From positions 1 through 64,000 of the forward strand of contig NZ_QICL01000027.1 of NCBI RefSeq assembly GCF_003201355.1: DNA of 64,000 bases. Direction: 5' to 3'. Positions 54,702 to 62,958 of the stretch are shown here, one piece after another. Each line of letters opens with the position of its first letter. Position 1 is the first letter of the stretch. The notes under the pieces were generated by a model. The model worked only from the letters and a program-made list of their open reading frames with translations, was not told the DNA's origin and searched no databases. A program made the position numbers and the translations under genes. This DNA comes from Indolivaga alginatilytica (lineage in GTDB: Bacteria; Bacteroidota; Bacteroidia; Bacteroidales; Dysgonomonadaceae).

Positions 54702-56627
54702 ATGAAAAATTCACGATATATACTTCCTTTTTTCTTTTTCCTCGGAATCTTCTTTAGCGTCCAAGGGCAAGATTTATTCGAAGAAAGGCGGCAACAATAT
54801 ATAGATTATTGCACTAAAGAAGGAGATACCGAAGGACAAGGTGGAAGAACCATCATCTTTAAAGAAATTACCCGTGTTGCAGGAGGACTTTCTATTGACG
54901 AAAAGCGAGTACAGGAAACACTGGATGTTATTTATTACAACAGAGATTGCAATGATTTTACCTTGAACGGACTACTTCGTCTGGAGTATCAGAACAGGGA
55001 AAAAGCAATCCTGTCAAAGGAGATGAATGGAAAGGTTGAAGATTGTATTCTCGATTTCAAATATTGGTGGGACGATGCACGACGCGATACTACCTACAAA
55101 TGTTATCATACCGAAAATCATCAGGCGTTGTACCATACTGCCGAATTATTGGCAGGGCAATTGTATAAAGACAAAGTTTTTAAAGATGGAATGACGGGAG
55201 TGCAACATATGGATCATGCGAAAGAACGTTTGGTCCGTTGGCTCGATTTCCGTTTTCGTTTCGGGTTTAGTGAGTGGCTTTCTGCGACTTACTATGATGT
55301 AGAGGTTCTCCTGTTATGCAATTTGTATGATTATGCCGAAGATCCTCTTATCAAATCACGGGCAGGATTGGTTCTGGATATGTTGATGTTCGATTTGGCA
55401 CTTAATAATTATAAGGGCGTTCTAGGTACAACAACAGGCCGTATTTATGCCCCTACATTACTTACACACGAAAACCCCATTTCTCCTGTAATGAAATTGG
55501 TTTTTGGAGTGGGGCAATATTTACCCCGTCATATAATGGGAAGCACTGCATTGGCAACTACTACATATAGATGCCCCGAAGTAATAACAAAGATCGGAAC
55601 CGATTACTCGGTGACGATGCGTAACCGCCAACGCAATAGTATTGAAGTGGCGGATGCTCCCGAATACGGACTCTCGTACGATAATGAACTGGATACTCAT
55701 TTGTTCTGGGGAATGCAGGAGTTTATTCATCCTCTGGCTATTCGAATGTCCAAGTATATTTCGGAGATGCACGATGCATGGCCATATCGTGATTACGACC
55801 GTTATATTAAAATATACGATGACCAGATTGCTAAATACGGAAAGGTGATTACTCCTGATCTGGATCGCTTCGCCCTTTCGGAAGCCAATATCGAAACATA
55901 CCGTACTCCCGATTATATGATCAGTTGTGCATCCGACTTCCGCCCCGGAGCTATAGGTTATCAGCAACACCCCTGGCAGGCTACTTTGGGCAGTAAGGCA
56001 TTGGTGTTTACCAACCATCCCGGATCGGAGCATCTGAATGTTACTCCTAATTATTGGGCAGGTAATGCTGTATTGCCCCGTGCAGCACAGCATAAAAATG
56101 TGGTTGTATGTATATATAATACTCCAAAGAGCGAAAAATTGCATTTTACACATGCTTATATACCTAAAGATGCTTTTGATGAGGTTGTCGAAAAAGGTTC
56201 GTGGGTATTTGCCCGAAAGGACGATGGATATATTGCGATCTATTCTCAACATCAAACCCGATGGAAAGCAAATGCCGAAGGCGTGGTGAACGATTTGATT
56301 GCCGACGGCTTACAGAATGTATGGATTTTTGAAATGGGTTCTAAAAAAGAATCGGGAAGCTTTTCCAAGTTTGTAGATACGATATCAAAGTCGACAGTTG
56401 TTGCCAACAATCTGGAAGTAGTTTATAATTCACCTTCTCAGGGTAAGATTGAATTCGGCTGGGCATCACCGTTTAAAATAAAAGGTAAAAAAGTTTCATT
56501 GAGAGGCGGTTACCGCTATGATAATCCATACAGTAAGACTATCTTTAATAGTACGAAGATGGAAATCAAAAAAGGAAGTGAAATTCTGGTGTTGGATTTT
56601 GAAACGGGTAAACAATGGGTAGAGTAG
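54702..56627 (+). CDS. Unidentified secreted protein, candidate lyase or glycosidase
   Basis: Not confidently recognised. A signal peptide (MKNSRYILPFFFFLGIFFSV to QGQ) precedes a helical N-terminal half with features of an (alpha/alpha) toroid: KYWWDDARRD, CYHTENHQALYHTAELLAGQ, WLSATYYDVEVLLLCNLYDY and DMLMFDLALNNYKGVLGTTTGR. The C-terminal half is beta-rich (FRPGAIGYQQHPWQATLG, HPGSEHLN, DGYIAIYSQHQTRW). This toroid-plus-sandwich layout occurs in heparinase-like polysaccharide lyases and in families such as GH154. The conserved His, Asn, Glu and Tyr in the first half could be catalytic. Beside GH105 it is the best candidate for the missing lyase of the locus. Confidence 0.7.
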   Translation: MKNSRYILPFFFFLGIFFSVQGQDLFEERRQQYIDYCTKEGDTEGQGGRTIIFKEITRVAGGLSIDEKRVQETLDVIYYNRDCNDFTLNGLLRLEYQNREKAILSKEMNGKVEDCILDFKYWWDDARRDTTYKCYHTENHQALYHTAELLAGQLYKDKVFKDGMTGVQHMDHAKERLVRWLDFRFRFGFSEWLSATYYDVEVLLLCNLYDYAEDPLIKSRAGLVLDMLMFDLALNNYKGVLGTTTGRIYAPTLLTHENPISPVMKLVFGVGQYLPRHIMGSTALATTTYRCPEVITKIGTDYSVTMRNRQRNSIEVADAPEYGLSYDNELDTHLFWGMQEFIHPLAIRMSKYISEMHDAWPYRDYDRYIKIYDDQIAKYGKVITPDLDRFALSEANIETYRTPDYMISCASDFRPGAIGYQQHPWQATLGSKALVFTNHPGSEHLNVTPNYWAGNAVLPRAAQHKNVVVCIYNTPKSEKLHFTHAYIPKDAFDEVVEKGSWVFARKDDGYIAIYSQHQTRWKANAEGVVNDLIADGLQNVWIFEMGSKKESGSFSKFVDTISKSTVVANNLEVVYNSPSQGKIEFGWASPFKIKGKKVSLRGGYRYDNPYSKTIFNSTKMEIKKGSEILVLDFETGKQWVE

Positions 56628-56628
56628 G

Positions 56629-56779
56629 AGAGTGTGCCAAAAGAGATTCAGCACACAGAATACACTGACATCACAGATTTTTAGATTTTCTAAATTGCTG
56701 ATAAATAGAAAAAAATAAAAACTGTGTTTTTCTGTTATTTCGGTGTAATCTGTGTTCTATCCAGCCTTTTGCCAGCCCC
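56629..56779 (+). repeat. MITE-like element, copy 2 (eroded)
   Basis: About 150 bp matching copy 1 in order and orientation: ATTCAGCACACAGAATACAC, a central AAATAGAAAAA tract, CTGTTATTTCGGTGTAATCT and CTTTTGCCAGCCCC. The left end has decayed from GGGGCTGTC to AGTGTGCC. It starts directly after the stop of the 641-residue gene. Confidence 0.75.
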
Positions 56780-56830
56780 TACGACGAGGTTAGCTGTAAT
56801 AGCTTCTTTTTATCTATAAAAGAAAATATT

Positions 56831-57328
56831 ATGGCAAAATTTAATAATACATTAGTGGAAAAAATACGGGCATTAGTGGAGGAGGACAATTATACAATTA
56901 CCGAAATCTGCCGTATTGTAGGTGTTAGCCGCAAAATGTTTTATGAGTGGAAAGCCACAAAGCCTTCTTTTGCCGAGGCATTGGATGAGGCGATAGATGC
57001 ACGTGAAGAGAAACTGAAACAAAAAGCCCGTCAGTCGATGCGGCAAAAGCTGGAAGGGCATAAGCAAATCGAAACAAAAATAACTTATGTGGCATCAAAA
57101 GACAGTGACGATCCTTATACGCTTGTAGTGAAAGAATATGTGGTAAAAGAAAAGTATTGCGTACCCGAAACATCGGTTATTATGCATGCTTTATCGGGTG
57201 GGCATACCGGATCGAAAGGAGGTAAGCAACCACAGCCCGTCAGTCCGATGATGATAACTGTGGATAGCGAGAAGACGAAGCGCGATTTGGAAAGGTTACA
57301 GGAACGGTTGAGTAAAAAAACCGGCTGA
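56831..57328 (+). CDS. HTH protein resembling phage terminase small subunit
   Basis: DNA-binding protein of 165 residues. The N-terminus is a helix-turn-helix (ALVEEDNYTITEICRIVGVSR, KMFYEWKATKPSFAEAL), followed by a charged helix (REEKLKQKARQSMRQKLEGH) and a beta part (IETKITYVASKDSDDPYTLV), the order seen in small terminase subunits. The C-terminus is a Lys/Arg/Glu helix. No other phage gene is near, so packaging is unlikely; a regulator or relic is more plausible. Six bases after the stop an array of GTYACYTTT 9-mers begins, a candidate binding site. It interrupts the glycan locus. Confidence 0.8.
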   Translation: MAKFNNTLVEKIRALVEEDNYTITEICRIVGVSRKMFYEWKATKPSFAEALDEAIDAREEKLKQKARQSMRQKLEGHKQIETKITYVASKDSDDPYTLVVKEYVVKEKYCVPETSVIMHALSGGHTGSKGGKQPQPVSPMMITVDSEKTKRDLERLQERLSKKTG

Positions 57329-57334
57329 AAAAGT

Positions 57335-57469
57335 GTTACCTTTGTTACTTTTGTCACCTTTTTAAATGTAATATTCTTATTAATAGTGATTTAAACAGGT
57401 GGCGAAATATACAATAAGGCTCTTGATTTGTTACCTTTGTGCCACCAAATGTATATAGTTGTTACCTTA
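57335..57469 (+). repeat. Iteron-like GTYACYTTT array 2
   Basis: Three contiguous 9-mers GTTACCTTT, GTTACTTTT and GTCACCTTT fill 57335-57361. Further units GTTACCTTT (57430-57438) and GTTACCTTA (57461-57469) follow after a spacer. Same design as the array at 29093-29237 in the opposite orientation. Confidence 0.75.
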
Positions 57470-57529
57470 TTGTATACTTTTTATTGATTAATGCGACTCA
57501 GTAGTTAAATATATTTATAAACTACGCGC

Positions 57530-57860
57530 AATCAAAGATTGCTTGTGTTCCCTTTGCCCAAAGCCGCAAAAGGAACCAAAAAGTCTTTGCCGACCACTTA
57601 CGCCGGCTTTGCTTACGCCCATCAGGCTCTCCGACATTGGCGGTTGCACGGGTACCCGATGTGGGAGGAAAGCGTAAAAAACAAAAAGAAATCAAAGTCG
57701 AAAGTATTTTTTTGTTTTCGCTTTCGGATCACCTATCGGGTCGGGCACAAGGCACAGTCTTGATCTTTTGTTTCGTTTTGCATCAAGGCAAAATGAAAGA
57801 CAAACCTCGATAGAGGTGCGTCAGTAAAAAAGGGCATTTTATATAGTCCAACTACGGATT
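57530..57860. other. Gene-free segment with locally raised GC
   Basis: A patch around 57545-57690 is visibly richer in G and C than its surroundings and can be read as a 74-codon ORF (57539-57763), but that ORF has no recognisable domain and a stop-poor, low-complexity basic end. Similar segments recur in Bacteroidetes spacers in my recollection. It may be a repeat or an RNA rather than a gene. The remaining stretch to 57930 shows a small AACTACG/CGTAGTT hairpin only. Confidence 0.35.
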
Positions 57861-57932
57861 GCCATGATTATTTACAATCTGAAGCAAGAACGTAGTTAAC
57901 CGTTGAATTGAAAAAATATATTTAGCAAAGAA

Positions 57933-58020
57933 TCTTAAGGTCTTAGACCTTTTTATTGCTTTGATAAGCATAACAGCAATAGTCTGTTATAATTCGAAAA
58001 TATATCATTAAATACGTTCA
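57933..58020 (-). repeat. REP-like element, copy E
   Basis: Hairpin AAGGTC-TTA-GACCTT, then TTTATTGCTTTGATAAGC, AACAGCAATAGTCTGTTAT, and the tail ATATCATTAAATACG. Same order as copy C. It ends 24 bases before the GH76 start. Confidence 0.75.
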
Positions 58021-58043
58021 TTTACTTATAAAAAATAATAGCC

Positions 58044-59237
58044 ATGTTAAAGCATACCATAAAGTGTTTATTCTTGGTTTCGTTGGCTTTTTTTGCAGTT
58101 TCATGCAGGCAGGAAGCAGCTAAACCAACAAATGTAAATTTAGAAAGAGCACAAGCGACATTAGATTCATTATATTCTCATTATTCGGCAGATAATACTG
58201 GTCTCCTTAGGGAAACCTATCCGTTTAATGACAGATATTCGGCAACTTATCTGGCATCTGCCGAACAGGCAAATGTGCCTAATGCGTATTCTTATCTCTG
58301 GCCTTTCTCGGGAACATTTTCTGCTGTAAATGTTTTGCTGGAAACATCGGGAGACAATAAGTATAAAGATTTATTGGATTCTAAGGTTCTGACAGGTTTG
58401 GAAAAATATTTTGACACTACACGTACGCCTTATGCTTATTCTTCCTATATTAGTGATGCTCCCCGATCGGATCGTTTTTATGATGACAATGTGTGGTTGG
58501 GCATCGATTTTACAGACATATATATGTTGACTAAAGAGGAAGCCTATTTGAAGAAGGCAAAACTTATCTGGGATTTTGTAATCAGTGGCAGTGACGATAA
58601 GCTGGGAGGCGGAATTTATTGGTGCGAGCAGAAAAAAGAATCGAAAAATACATGTTCCAATGCTCCGGGGGCTGTTTTTGCTTTTAAACTTTTTAAGGCA
58701 ACCAATGACAGTACGTATTTCTTTCAGGGAAAGAATTTGTATCAGTGGACTAAAGAACATCTTCAGGATTCTACGGATTATTTGTATTTTGATAATGTAA
58801 AACTGAATGGAAGTGTCGGCAAAGAAAAATATGCCTACAACAGCGGGCAAATGATGCAGGCAGCTGCTTTATTATATAATCTGACCAATGACAAGCAGTA
58901 TTTGGAGGATGCTCAAAATATAGCTCGATCGGCGTACAGCTATTTCTTTGAAGATTTTAAAGATGAAAAAGGGGAGCAATTTAAACTTCTGAAAAAAGGA
59001 GATGTCTGGTTTACGGCAGTTATGCTTAGAGGTTTTACAGAGCTTTATGAAATAGACAAAAATCCTTTGTATCTTAATGCCTTCAAAAAGAACCTTGATT
59101 ATGCATGGAATCACTCCCGTGACGAGAAAGGTTTGTTTAACAAAGATTTAAGCGGAAGAACAAAAGACGAATCGAAGTGGTTGCTAACGCAGGCGGCAAT
59201 GGTAGAAATGTATGCGCGTTTGGCTACGACAAAATAA
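58044..59237 (+). CDS. GH76 endo-alpha-1,6-mannanase, lipoprotein
   Basis: Cleaves alpha-1,6-linked mannan backbones. Signal MLKHTIKCLFLVSLAFFAVSC gives a lipoprotein (Cys21). The paired catalytic aspartates are in DRFYDDNVWLGIDFTDIY; other family marks are NAYSYLWPFSGTFSAVN, GGGIYWCEQKKESKNTCSNAP and AYNSGQMMQAAALLYNLT. An (alpha/alpha)6 barrel of 397 residues, the usual length. The next gene, 28 bases on, encodes the matching exo-enzyme, so the pair would reduce alpha-1,6-mannan to mannose. No SusC/SusD lies directly beside it. Confidence 0.93.
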   Translation: MLKHTIKCLFLVSLAFFAVSCRQEAAKPTNVNLERAQATLDSLYSHYSADNTGLLRETYPFNDRYSATYLASAEQANVPNAYSYLWPFSGTFSAVNVLLETSGDNKYKDLLDSKVLTGLEKYFDTTRTPYAYSSYISDAPRSDRFYDDNVWLGIDFTDIYMLTKEEAYLKKAKLIWDFVISGSDDKLGGGIYWCEQKKESKNTCSNAPGAVFAFKLFKATNDSTYFFQGKNLYQWTKEHLQDSTDYLYFDNVKLNGSVGKEKYAYNSGQMMQAAALLYNLTNDKQYLEDAQNIARSAYSYFFEDFKDEKGEQFKLLKKGDVWFTAVMLRGFTELYEIDKNPLYLNAFKKNLDYAWNHSRDEKGLFNKDLSGRTKDESKWLLTQAAMVEMYARLATTK

Positions 59238-59264
59238 CCGAAATATAATATAAATAAACAAAAC

Positions 59265-60737
59265 ATGGTTGTAAAGAGAAATCTAACAAAAAAAGTATTG
59301 GGATTATGCATGTTGTCTGCTGTCTCAATAGGCAGTATTCAGGCTTCTGATTGGGGAGTAAAATCCGAAACGGCAGTAGTGAGCGATAATACGAAGGTAT
59401 ATGTAACCAATCGTCCGAACCCTTCAGAGAGGTTGTTCGAATCGTCAGCCGTAGAAAATGAAATAGTTCGTATTAAGAAATTGTTGAAAAATGCACGTCT
59501 GGCGTGGATGTTCGAAAACTGTTTTCCCAATACATTAGATACCACAGTTCATTACCGGGTACAGGATGGTAAGGATGATACTTTTGTCTACACCGGAGAT
59601 ATTCATGCTATGTGGTTACGTGATTCAGGAGCACAGGTATGGCCTTATGTTCAGTTAGCCAATAAAGACCCTAAGCTGAAAAAGATGTTGGCAGGTGTAA
59701 TCAACCGTCAGATGAAAAGTATATTGATCGATCCGTATGCGAATGCTTTTAATGATGGTGCAGATCCTAACGGACATTGGATGAGTGATCTGACGGATAT
59801 GAAGCCCGAACTTCACGAGCGTAAATGGGAGATTGATTCTCTTTGTTACCCAATTCGTCTGGCTTATTTCTACTGGAAAGTTACGGGCGATGCCAGCGTA
59901 TTTGATGCCGATTGGGTAAAAGCAATTGAGCTTGTATTGCAAACATTTAAAGAACAGCAACGTAAAGATGGTGTAGGTCCATATAAGTTTATGCGTGTAA
60001 CCGAGCGTCAATTGGATACTATGTCTAATGACGGACTGGGTAATCCTGTAAAACCGGTAGGACTGATAGCTTCCGCTTTCCGTCCGTCGGATGATGCTAC
60101 TACATTCCAGTTTTTGGTGCCTTCCAATTTCTTTGCGGTAACATCGCTGCGTGAGGCTGCTGAGATTCTTACGGAAGTGAATAAGAATAAGGTCTTGGCT
60201 AATGAATGTACTGCTTTGGCGAATGAGGTGGATACGGCCTTACAAAAGTATGCAATCAATAACCATCCTAAATATGGAAAAATCTATGCATTTGAAGTAG
60301 ATGGTTTTGGTAATCAACTGTTGATGGATGATGCAAACGTTCCTAGCTTATTGGCTTTGGCTTATTTGGATGCAGATCGTATAAATGATCCTATTTATCA
60401 GAATACAAGAAAATTTGTATGGAGTGCCGATAATCCTTATTTCTTCAAAGGTACAGCCGGCGAAGGTATTGGCGGACCTCACATCGGTTATGACATGATC
60501 TGGCCGATGAGTATTATGATGAAAGCATTTACGAGCCAAAATGATGCAGAGATTAAAGAATGCATCAAAATGCTGATGGCTACCGATGCAGGTACGGGCT
60601 TTATGCACGAGTCGTTTCATAAAGATGATCCCACAAATTTTACCCGTTCATGGTTTGCCTGGCAAAATACGTTATTCGGTGAGCTTATCCTTAAACTGGT
60701 AAATGAAGATAAAGTAGATTTATTGAATAGCTTATAA
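59265..60737 (+). CDS. GH125 exo-alpha-1,6-mannosidase
   Basis: Releases mannose from non-reducing alpha-1,6 ends. The signal peptide ends near SIQASDW. Landmarks of the family: DTFVYTGDIHAMWLRDSGAQVWPY, DPYANAFNDGADPNGHW, ERKWEIDSLCYPIRLAYFYWK, IASAFRPSDDATTFQFLVPSN and the probable catalytic base Glu in GTGFMHESFHKDDP. Length 490 is normal. Tightly coupled to the GH76 gene and closed by a strong terminator. Confidence 0.96.
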   Translation: MVVKRNLTKKVLGLCMLSAVSIGSIQASDWGVKSETAVVSDNTKVYVTNRPNPSERLFESSAVENEIVRIKKLLKNARLAWMFENCFPNTLDTTVHYRVQDGKDDTFVYTGDIHAMWLRDSGAQVWPYVQLANKDPKLKKMLAGVINRQMKSILIDPYANAFNDGADPNGHWMSDLTDMKPELHERKWEIDSLCYPIRLAYFYWKVTGDASVFDADWVKAIELVLQTFKEQQRKDGVGPYKFMRVTERQLDTMSNDGLGNPVKPVGLIASAFRPSDDATTFQFLVPSNFFAVTSLREAAEILTEVNKNKVLANECTALANEVDTALQKYAINNHPKYGKIYAFEVDGFGNQLLMDDANVPSLLALAYLDADRINDPIYQNTRKFVWSADNPYFFKGTAGEGIGGPHIGYDMIWPMSIMMKAFTSQNDAEIKECIKMLMATDAGTGFMHESFHKDDPTNFTRSWFAWQNTLFGELILKLVNEDKVDLLNSL

Positions 60738-60757
60738 AGAAGCGTGTCTATATAAAG

Positions 60758-60793
60758 AACGAGTTCCATTTCAAGTGAGAAATGGAACTCGTT
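60758..60793. terminator. Bidirectional terminator
   Basis: Perfect 14-bp arms AACGAGTTCCATTT and AAATGGAACTCGTT around an 8-base loop, between the convergent GH125 and DUF4252 genes. Confidence 0.88.
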
Positions 60794-60828
60794 GTATTAA
60801 GTATCTTGTGAATGGAGTTGTAATTTTT

Positions 60829-61917
60829 TCAGTTTGCCTTGCGGGCCTTAACTTCAGCTTCCCTAGCTCGTTCTTCAGCCCTCCTGATTCTTTCTTCTGC
60901 TCTCTTAGTTCTTTCCTCCGCTCTTTCGGCTTGTTCCTCTGCTCTTTTCTGAGCTTCCAGTGCCCTCCTCTGGGCATCTTCGGCAATCTTTTGAGCTTCC
61001 TCGTTTCGCTTTTGTGCTTCTTTAATTCTCCTGTTCAATTCAGCTTCGCTTAGTCTGGTAGAGGTGTTAACAGAAGTATTGATATGCATATTGTTGCCTT
61101 TGTTGGCAATATTCTTGATATCCTGAATAGAGAAGTTTCCTAAGAATCTGATAATAGTTGCATCGGTTCCATCTTGTGTTATCATCAGCATTTCAGACCC
61201 TTGATTCGATTTGTCCTTTTTCACATAAAAGGCGGTCTTGGAGTCTTCATCTTTAATTAGCATCAGGGTTTCATAATTTCCACCTTTTAATAACCCTTCT
61301 GATGCACTGGTCAGGCGTTTCGATGCAAGGTCTTCTTCTGCCGTATATATTTCAAGAGATTCTAATTTGCCTGCAATATTTCCAATATCCACACCGGGCA
61401 TATTCATGTTGGGCATCATGCCAAGCATCGATTTTGAAATATATACAACCTGAACTCCTTTAATGTTAGAGAGAGTGGAGAAAAGACCATCATTATTCTG
61501 AGGGGTTTCATTGATTGTATAAGAATATGTGAGATTGTTCTCCCCGTTTGAAGTTTCACTCTTGACATAGGCATACGTATTCCCTTGATTAGTATCGCTC
61601 ACCACAATATTAATGGAAGGTTGAGGGGTACTTGCTGTTATATTCTGAAAATCCAGATTCCCCAGATTAGATAGATTGTCGAGGTTGCCAAGATCTACCC
61701 AATTTAATTGGTGTTCCATGTTGGCAAGGCTTTCGGTAATTTCAACCTTCATGGCATCCATATCTAAATCAATAGCGGGAATACTTGGTGGTATCTTAGC
61801 CAGCTCGCTAAATATCTCTGCTTGTAAATCGTCCATGTTTATTTTCACTTCGGATTGTGCCTTACTAAGTGAAATCGTAGAGATTGTGGTTAGTATTAAT
61901 ATTATTAGCCTTTTCAT
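60829..61917 (-). CDS. DUF4252 protein with long charged C-terminal coiled coil
   Basis: Exported protein (signal MKRLIILILTTISTISLSKAQ). The DUF4252-like core lies around residues 160-275 (SKMLGMMPNMNMPGVD, SLEIYTAEEDLASKRL, RFLGNFSIQDIKNIANK). The last 75 residues are almost pure Ala/Glu/Arg/Lys (EEQAERAEERTKRAEERIRR), a long single-helix or coiled-coil tail not found in the shorter relative at 62959-63426. Last gene of the sigma operon; its start overlaps the anti-sigma stop (ATGA). Confidence 0.85.
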   Translation of the reverse strand: MKRLIILILTTISTISLSKAQSEVKINMDDLQAEIFSELAKIPPSIPAIDLDMDAMKVEITESLANMEHQLNWVDLGNLDNLSNLGNLDFQNITASTPQPSINIVVSDTNQGNTYAYVKSETSNGENNLTYSYTINETPQNNDGLFSTLSNIKGVQVVYISKSMLGMMPNMNMPGVDIGNIAGKLESLEIYTAEEDLASKRLTSASEGLLKGGNYETLMLIKDEDSKTAFYVKKDKSNQGSEMLMITQDGTDATIIRFLGNFSIQDIKNIANKGNNMHINTSVNTSTRLSEAELNRRIKEAQKRNEEAQKIAEDAQRRALEAQKRAEEQAERAEERTKRAEERIRRAEERAREAEVKARKAN

Positions 61918-62432
61918 AACTGTACGTCTTTATCTATGATGTCGTTTACTTTTTCGATTTGTTTAATGCCCTTATTGAGTTTGCCTGATACAAGTAGCAG
62001 CGTTTTCTGAGTTTCCAGATATGCCTCTTCCGGATTTGAATAGGTGTCTACAAGCATCTCATTCTTGTTTCTATTGTTCTCAAAATGTGCAAAGATACCT
62101 GCTGATAAAATAATCAGGATACCGGCGGCTATGCTCATTGCCCATCTCACAGGTTTACTAAGGTGTCCTGTAGGTAAAGCAACATGAGATGTTTTATGGC
62201 TTTCTTCTTTTGCTGCTAGATTGTCAATCAGTGTATTTAGTTTTCCTTCTAAATGTGCAGGTGCATTGTTTTCCTGAGCCGAATATAGCTTACGAAATAT
62301 TCTTCTTTCGTTCTCCATTTCCTCGGGAATACTTTCTGTTTCAAAAAAATCAGATAGTATTTTCTCTTCCTCTTTAGAAGTCTCTCCTTCATAAAACGAA
62401 TGAAGCAGGCTCTTTATATCTTTAATGTCCAT
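61914..62432 (-). CDS. Putative membrane anti-sigma factor
   Basis: The cytoplasmic N-terminus (MDIKDIKSLLHSFYEGETSKEEEKILSDFF) has the helical look of sigma-binding domains in Bacteroidetes; one membrane span follows (WAMSIAAGILIILSAGIFAHF, about residues 98-118), then a short periplasmic part (LLLVSGKLNKGIKQIEKVNDI). It overlaps the sigma gene upstream by 11 bases and the DUF4252 gene downstream by 4, so all three are translationally coupled. Assignment rests on position and topology. Confidence 0.8.
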   Translation of the reverse strand: MDIKDIKSLLHSFYEGETSKEEEKILSDFFETESIPEEMENERRIFRKLYSAQENNAPAHLEGKLNTLIDNLAAKEESHKTSHVALPTGHLSKPVRWAMSIAAGILIILSAGIFAHFENNRNKNEMLVDTYSNPEEAYLETQKTLLLVSGKLNKGIKQIEKVNDIIDKDVQL

Positions 62433-62925
62433 AATTGTAACTATTAAAAAGTTCCTTGATTTTTTTTCTGGCTCTCGACATTAATACTCTCACATTTACA
62501 CTTGTCAAGCCCATTATTTCCTCAATTTCCTCATTCGAATAATCATCAAAGTGTCTTAGTTTTATAATCTTTCTCTGTTGTTCAGGTAAAAGATCTATTA
62601 TAGTTTCTATATGTTTAATCTCATCAGAGGTTTCTATTTCGTCAGCAAGCACCATACTGTCTGATATTACAGTGTCTTCTGTTGACTGAAATAGATGTTT
62701 CTTTTTTGCTCTTAAAAAGTCGAGACATAAATTACGGAGCAAAATTACACAATATGCTTCACTGTTTGTTACATCTATTAATTCATCCCGTTTATTCCAC
62801 AATTTTATATAAGCTTCCTGTACAACATCTTCAGCATCGCAAGCGTCCTCAAGAAGCCTGTATGCCACCCTATACAGCTTTTGATGATAAGGAATATATT
62901 TCTCTTTAAATGTTACAGCATCCAT
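62422..62925 (-). CDS. ECF sigma-70 factor
   Basis: Alternative sigma factor, 167 residues. Region 2: YIPYHQKLYRVAYRLLEDAC and DAEDVVQEAYIKLWNKRDEL; region 4: IDLLPEQQRKIIKLRHFDDYSNEEIEEIMGL, TSVNVRVLMSRARKKI. Followed by its likely anti-sigma factor in an overlapping frame, and flanked by two DUF4252 genes. Signal and regulon unknown. Confidence 0.95.
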   Translation of the reverse strand: MDAVTFKEKYIPYHQKLYRVAYRLLEDACDAEDVVQEAYIKLWNKRDELIDVTNSEAYCVILLRNLCLDFLRAKKKHLFQSTEDTVISDSMVLADEIETSDEIKHIETIIDLLPEQQRKIIKLRHFDDYSNEEIEEIMGLTSVNVRVLMSRARKKIKELFNSYNYGH

Positions 62926-62958
62926 TTACTATGGAATATTTACTTGCGAATGTTTTTA

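Noticed and set aside
55521-56255. 244-codon minus-strand ORF
   Set aside because: Lies entirely inside the 641-residue gene on the other strand and has no recognisable features; a shadow frame.
49062-56779. Compound transposon carrying the four enzymes
   Set aside because: The flanking repeats are MITE-like with no transposase gene and no visible outer target duplication; only recombination between them can be proposed.
57335-57469. CRISPR array
   Set aside because: Units are 9 bp and contiguous or irregularly spaced; there are no uniform spacers and no cas genes.
57539-57763. 74-codon ORF as a gene
   Set aside because: No domain, low-complexity Lys/Ser-rich end and odd composition; more likely a non-coding patch.
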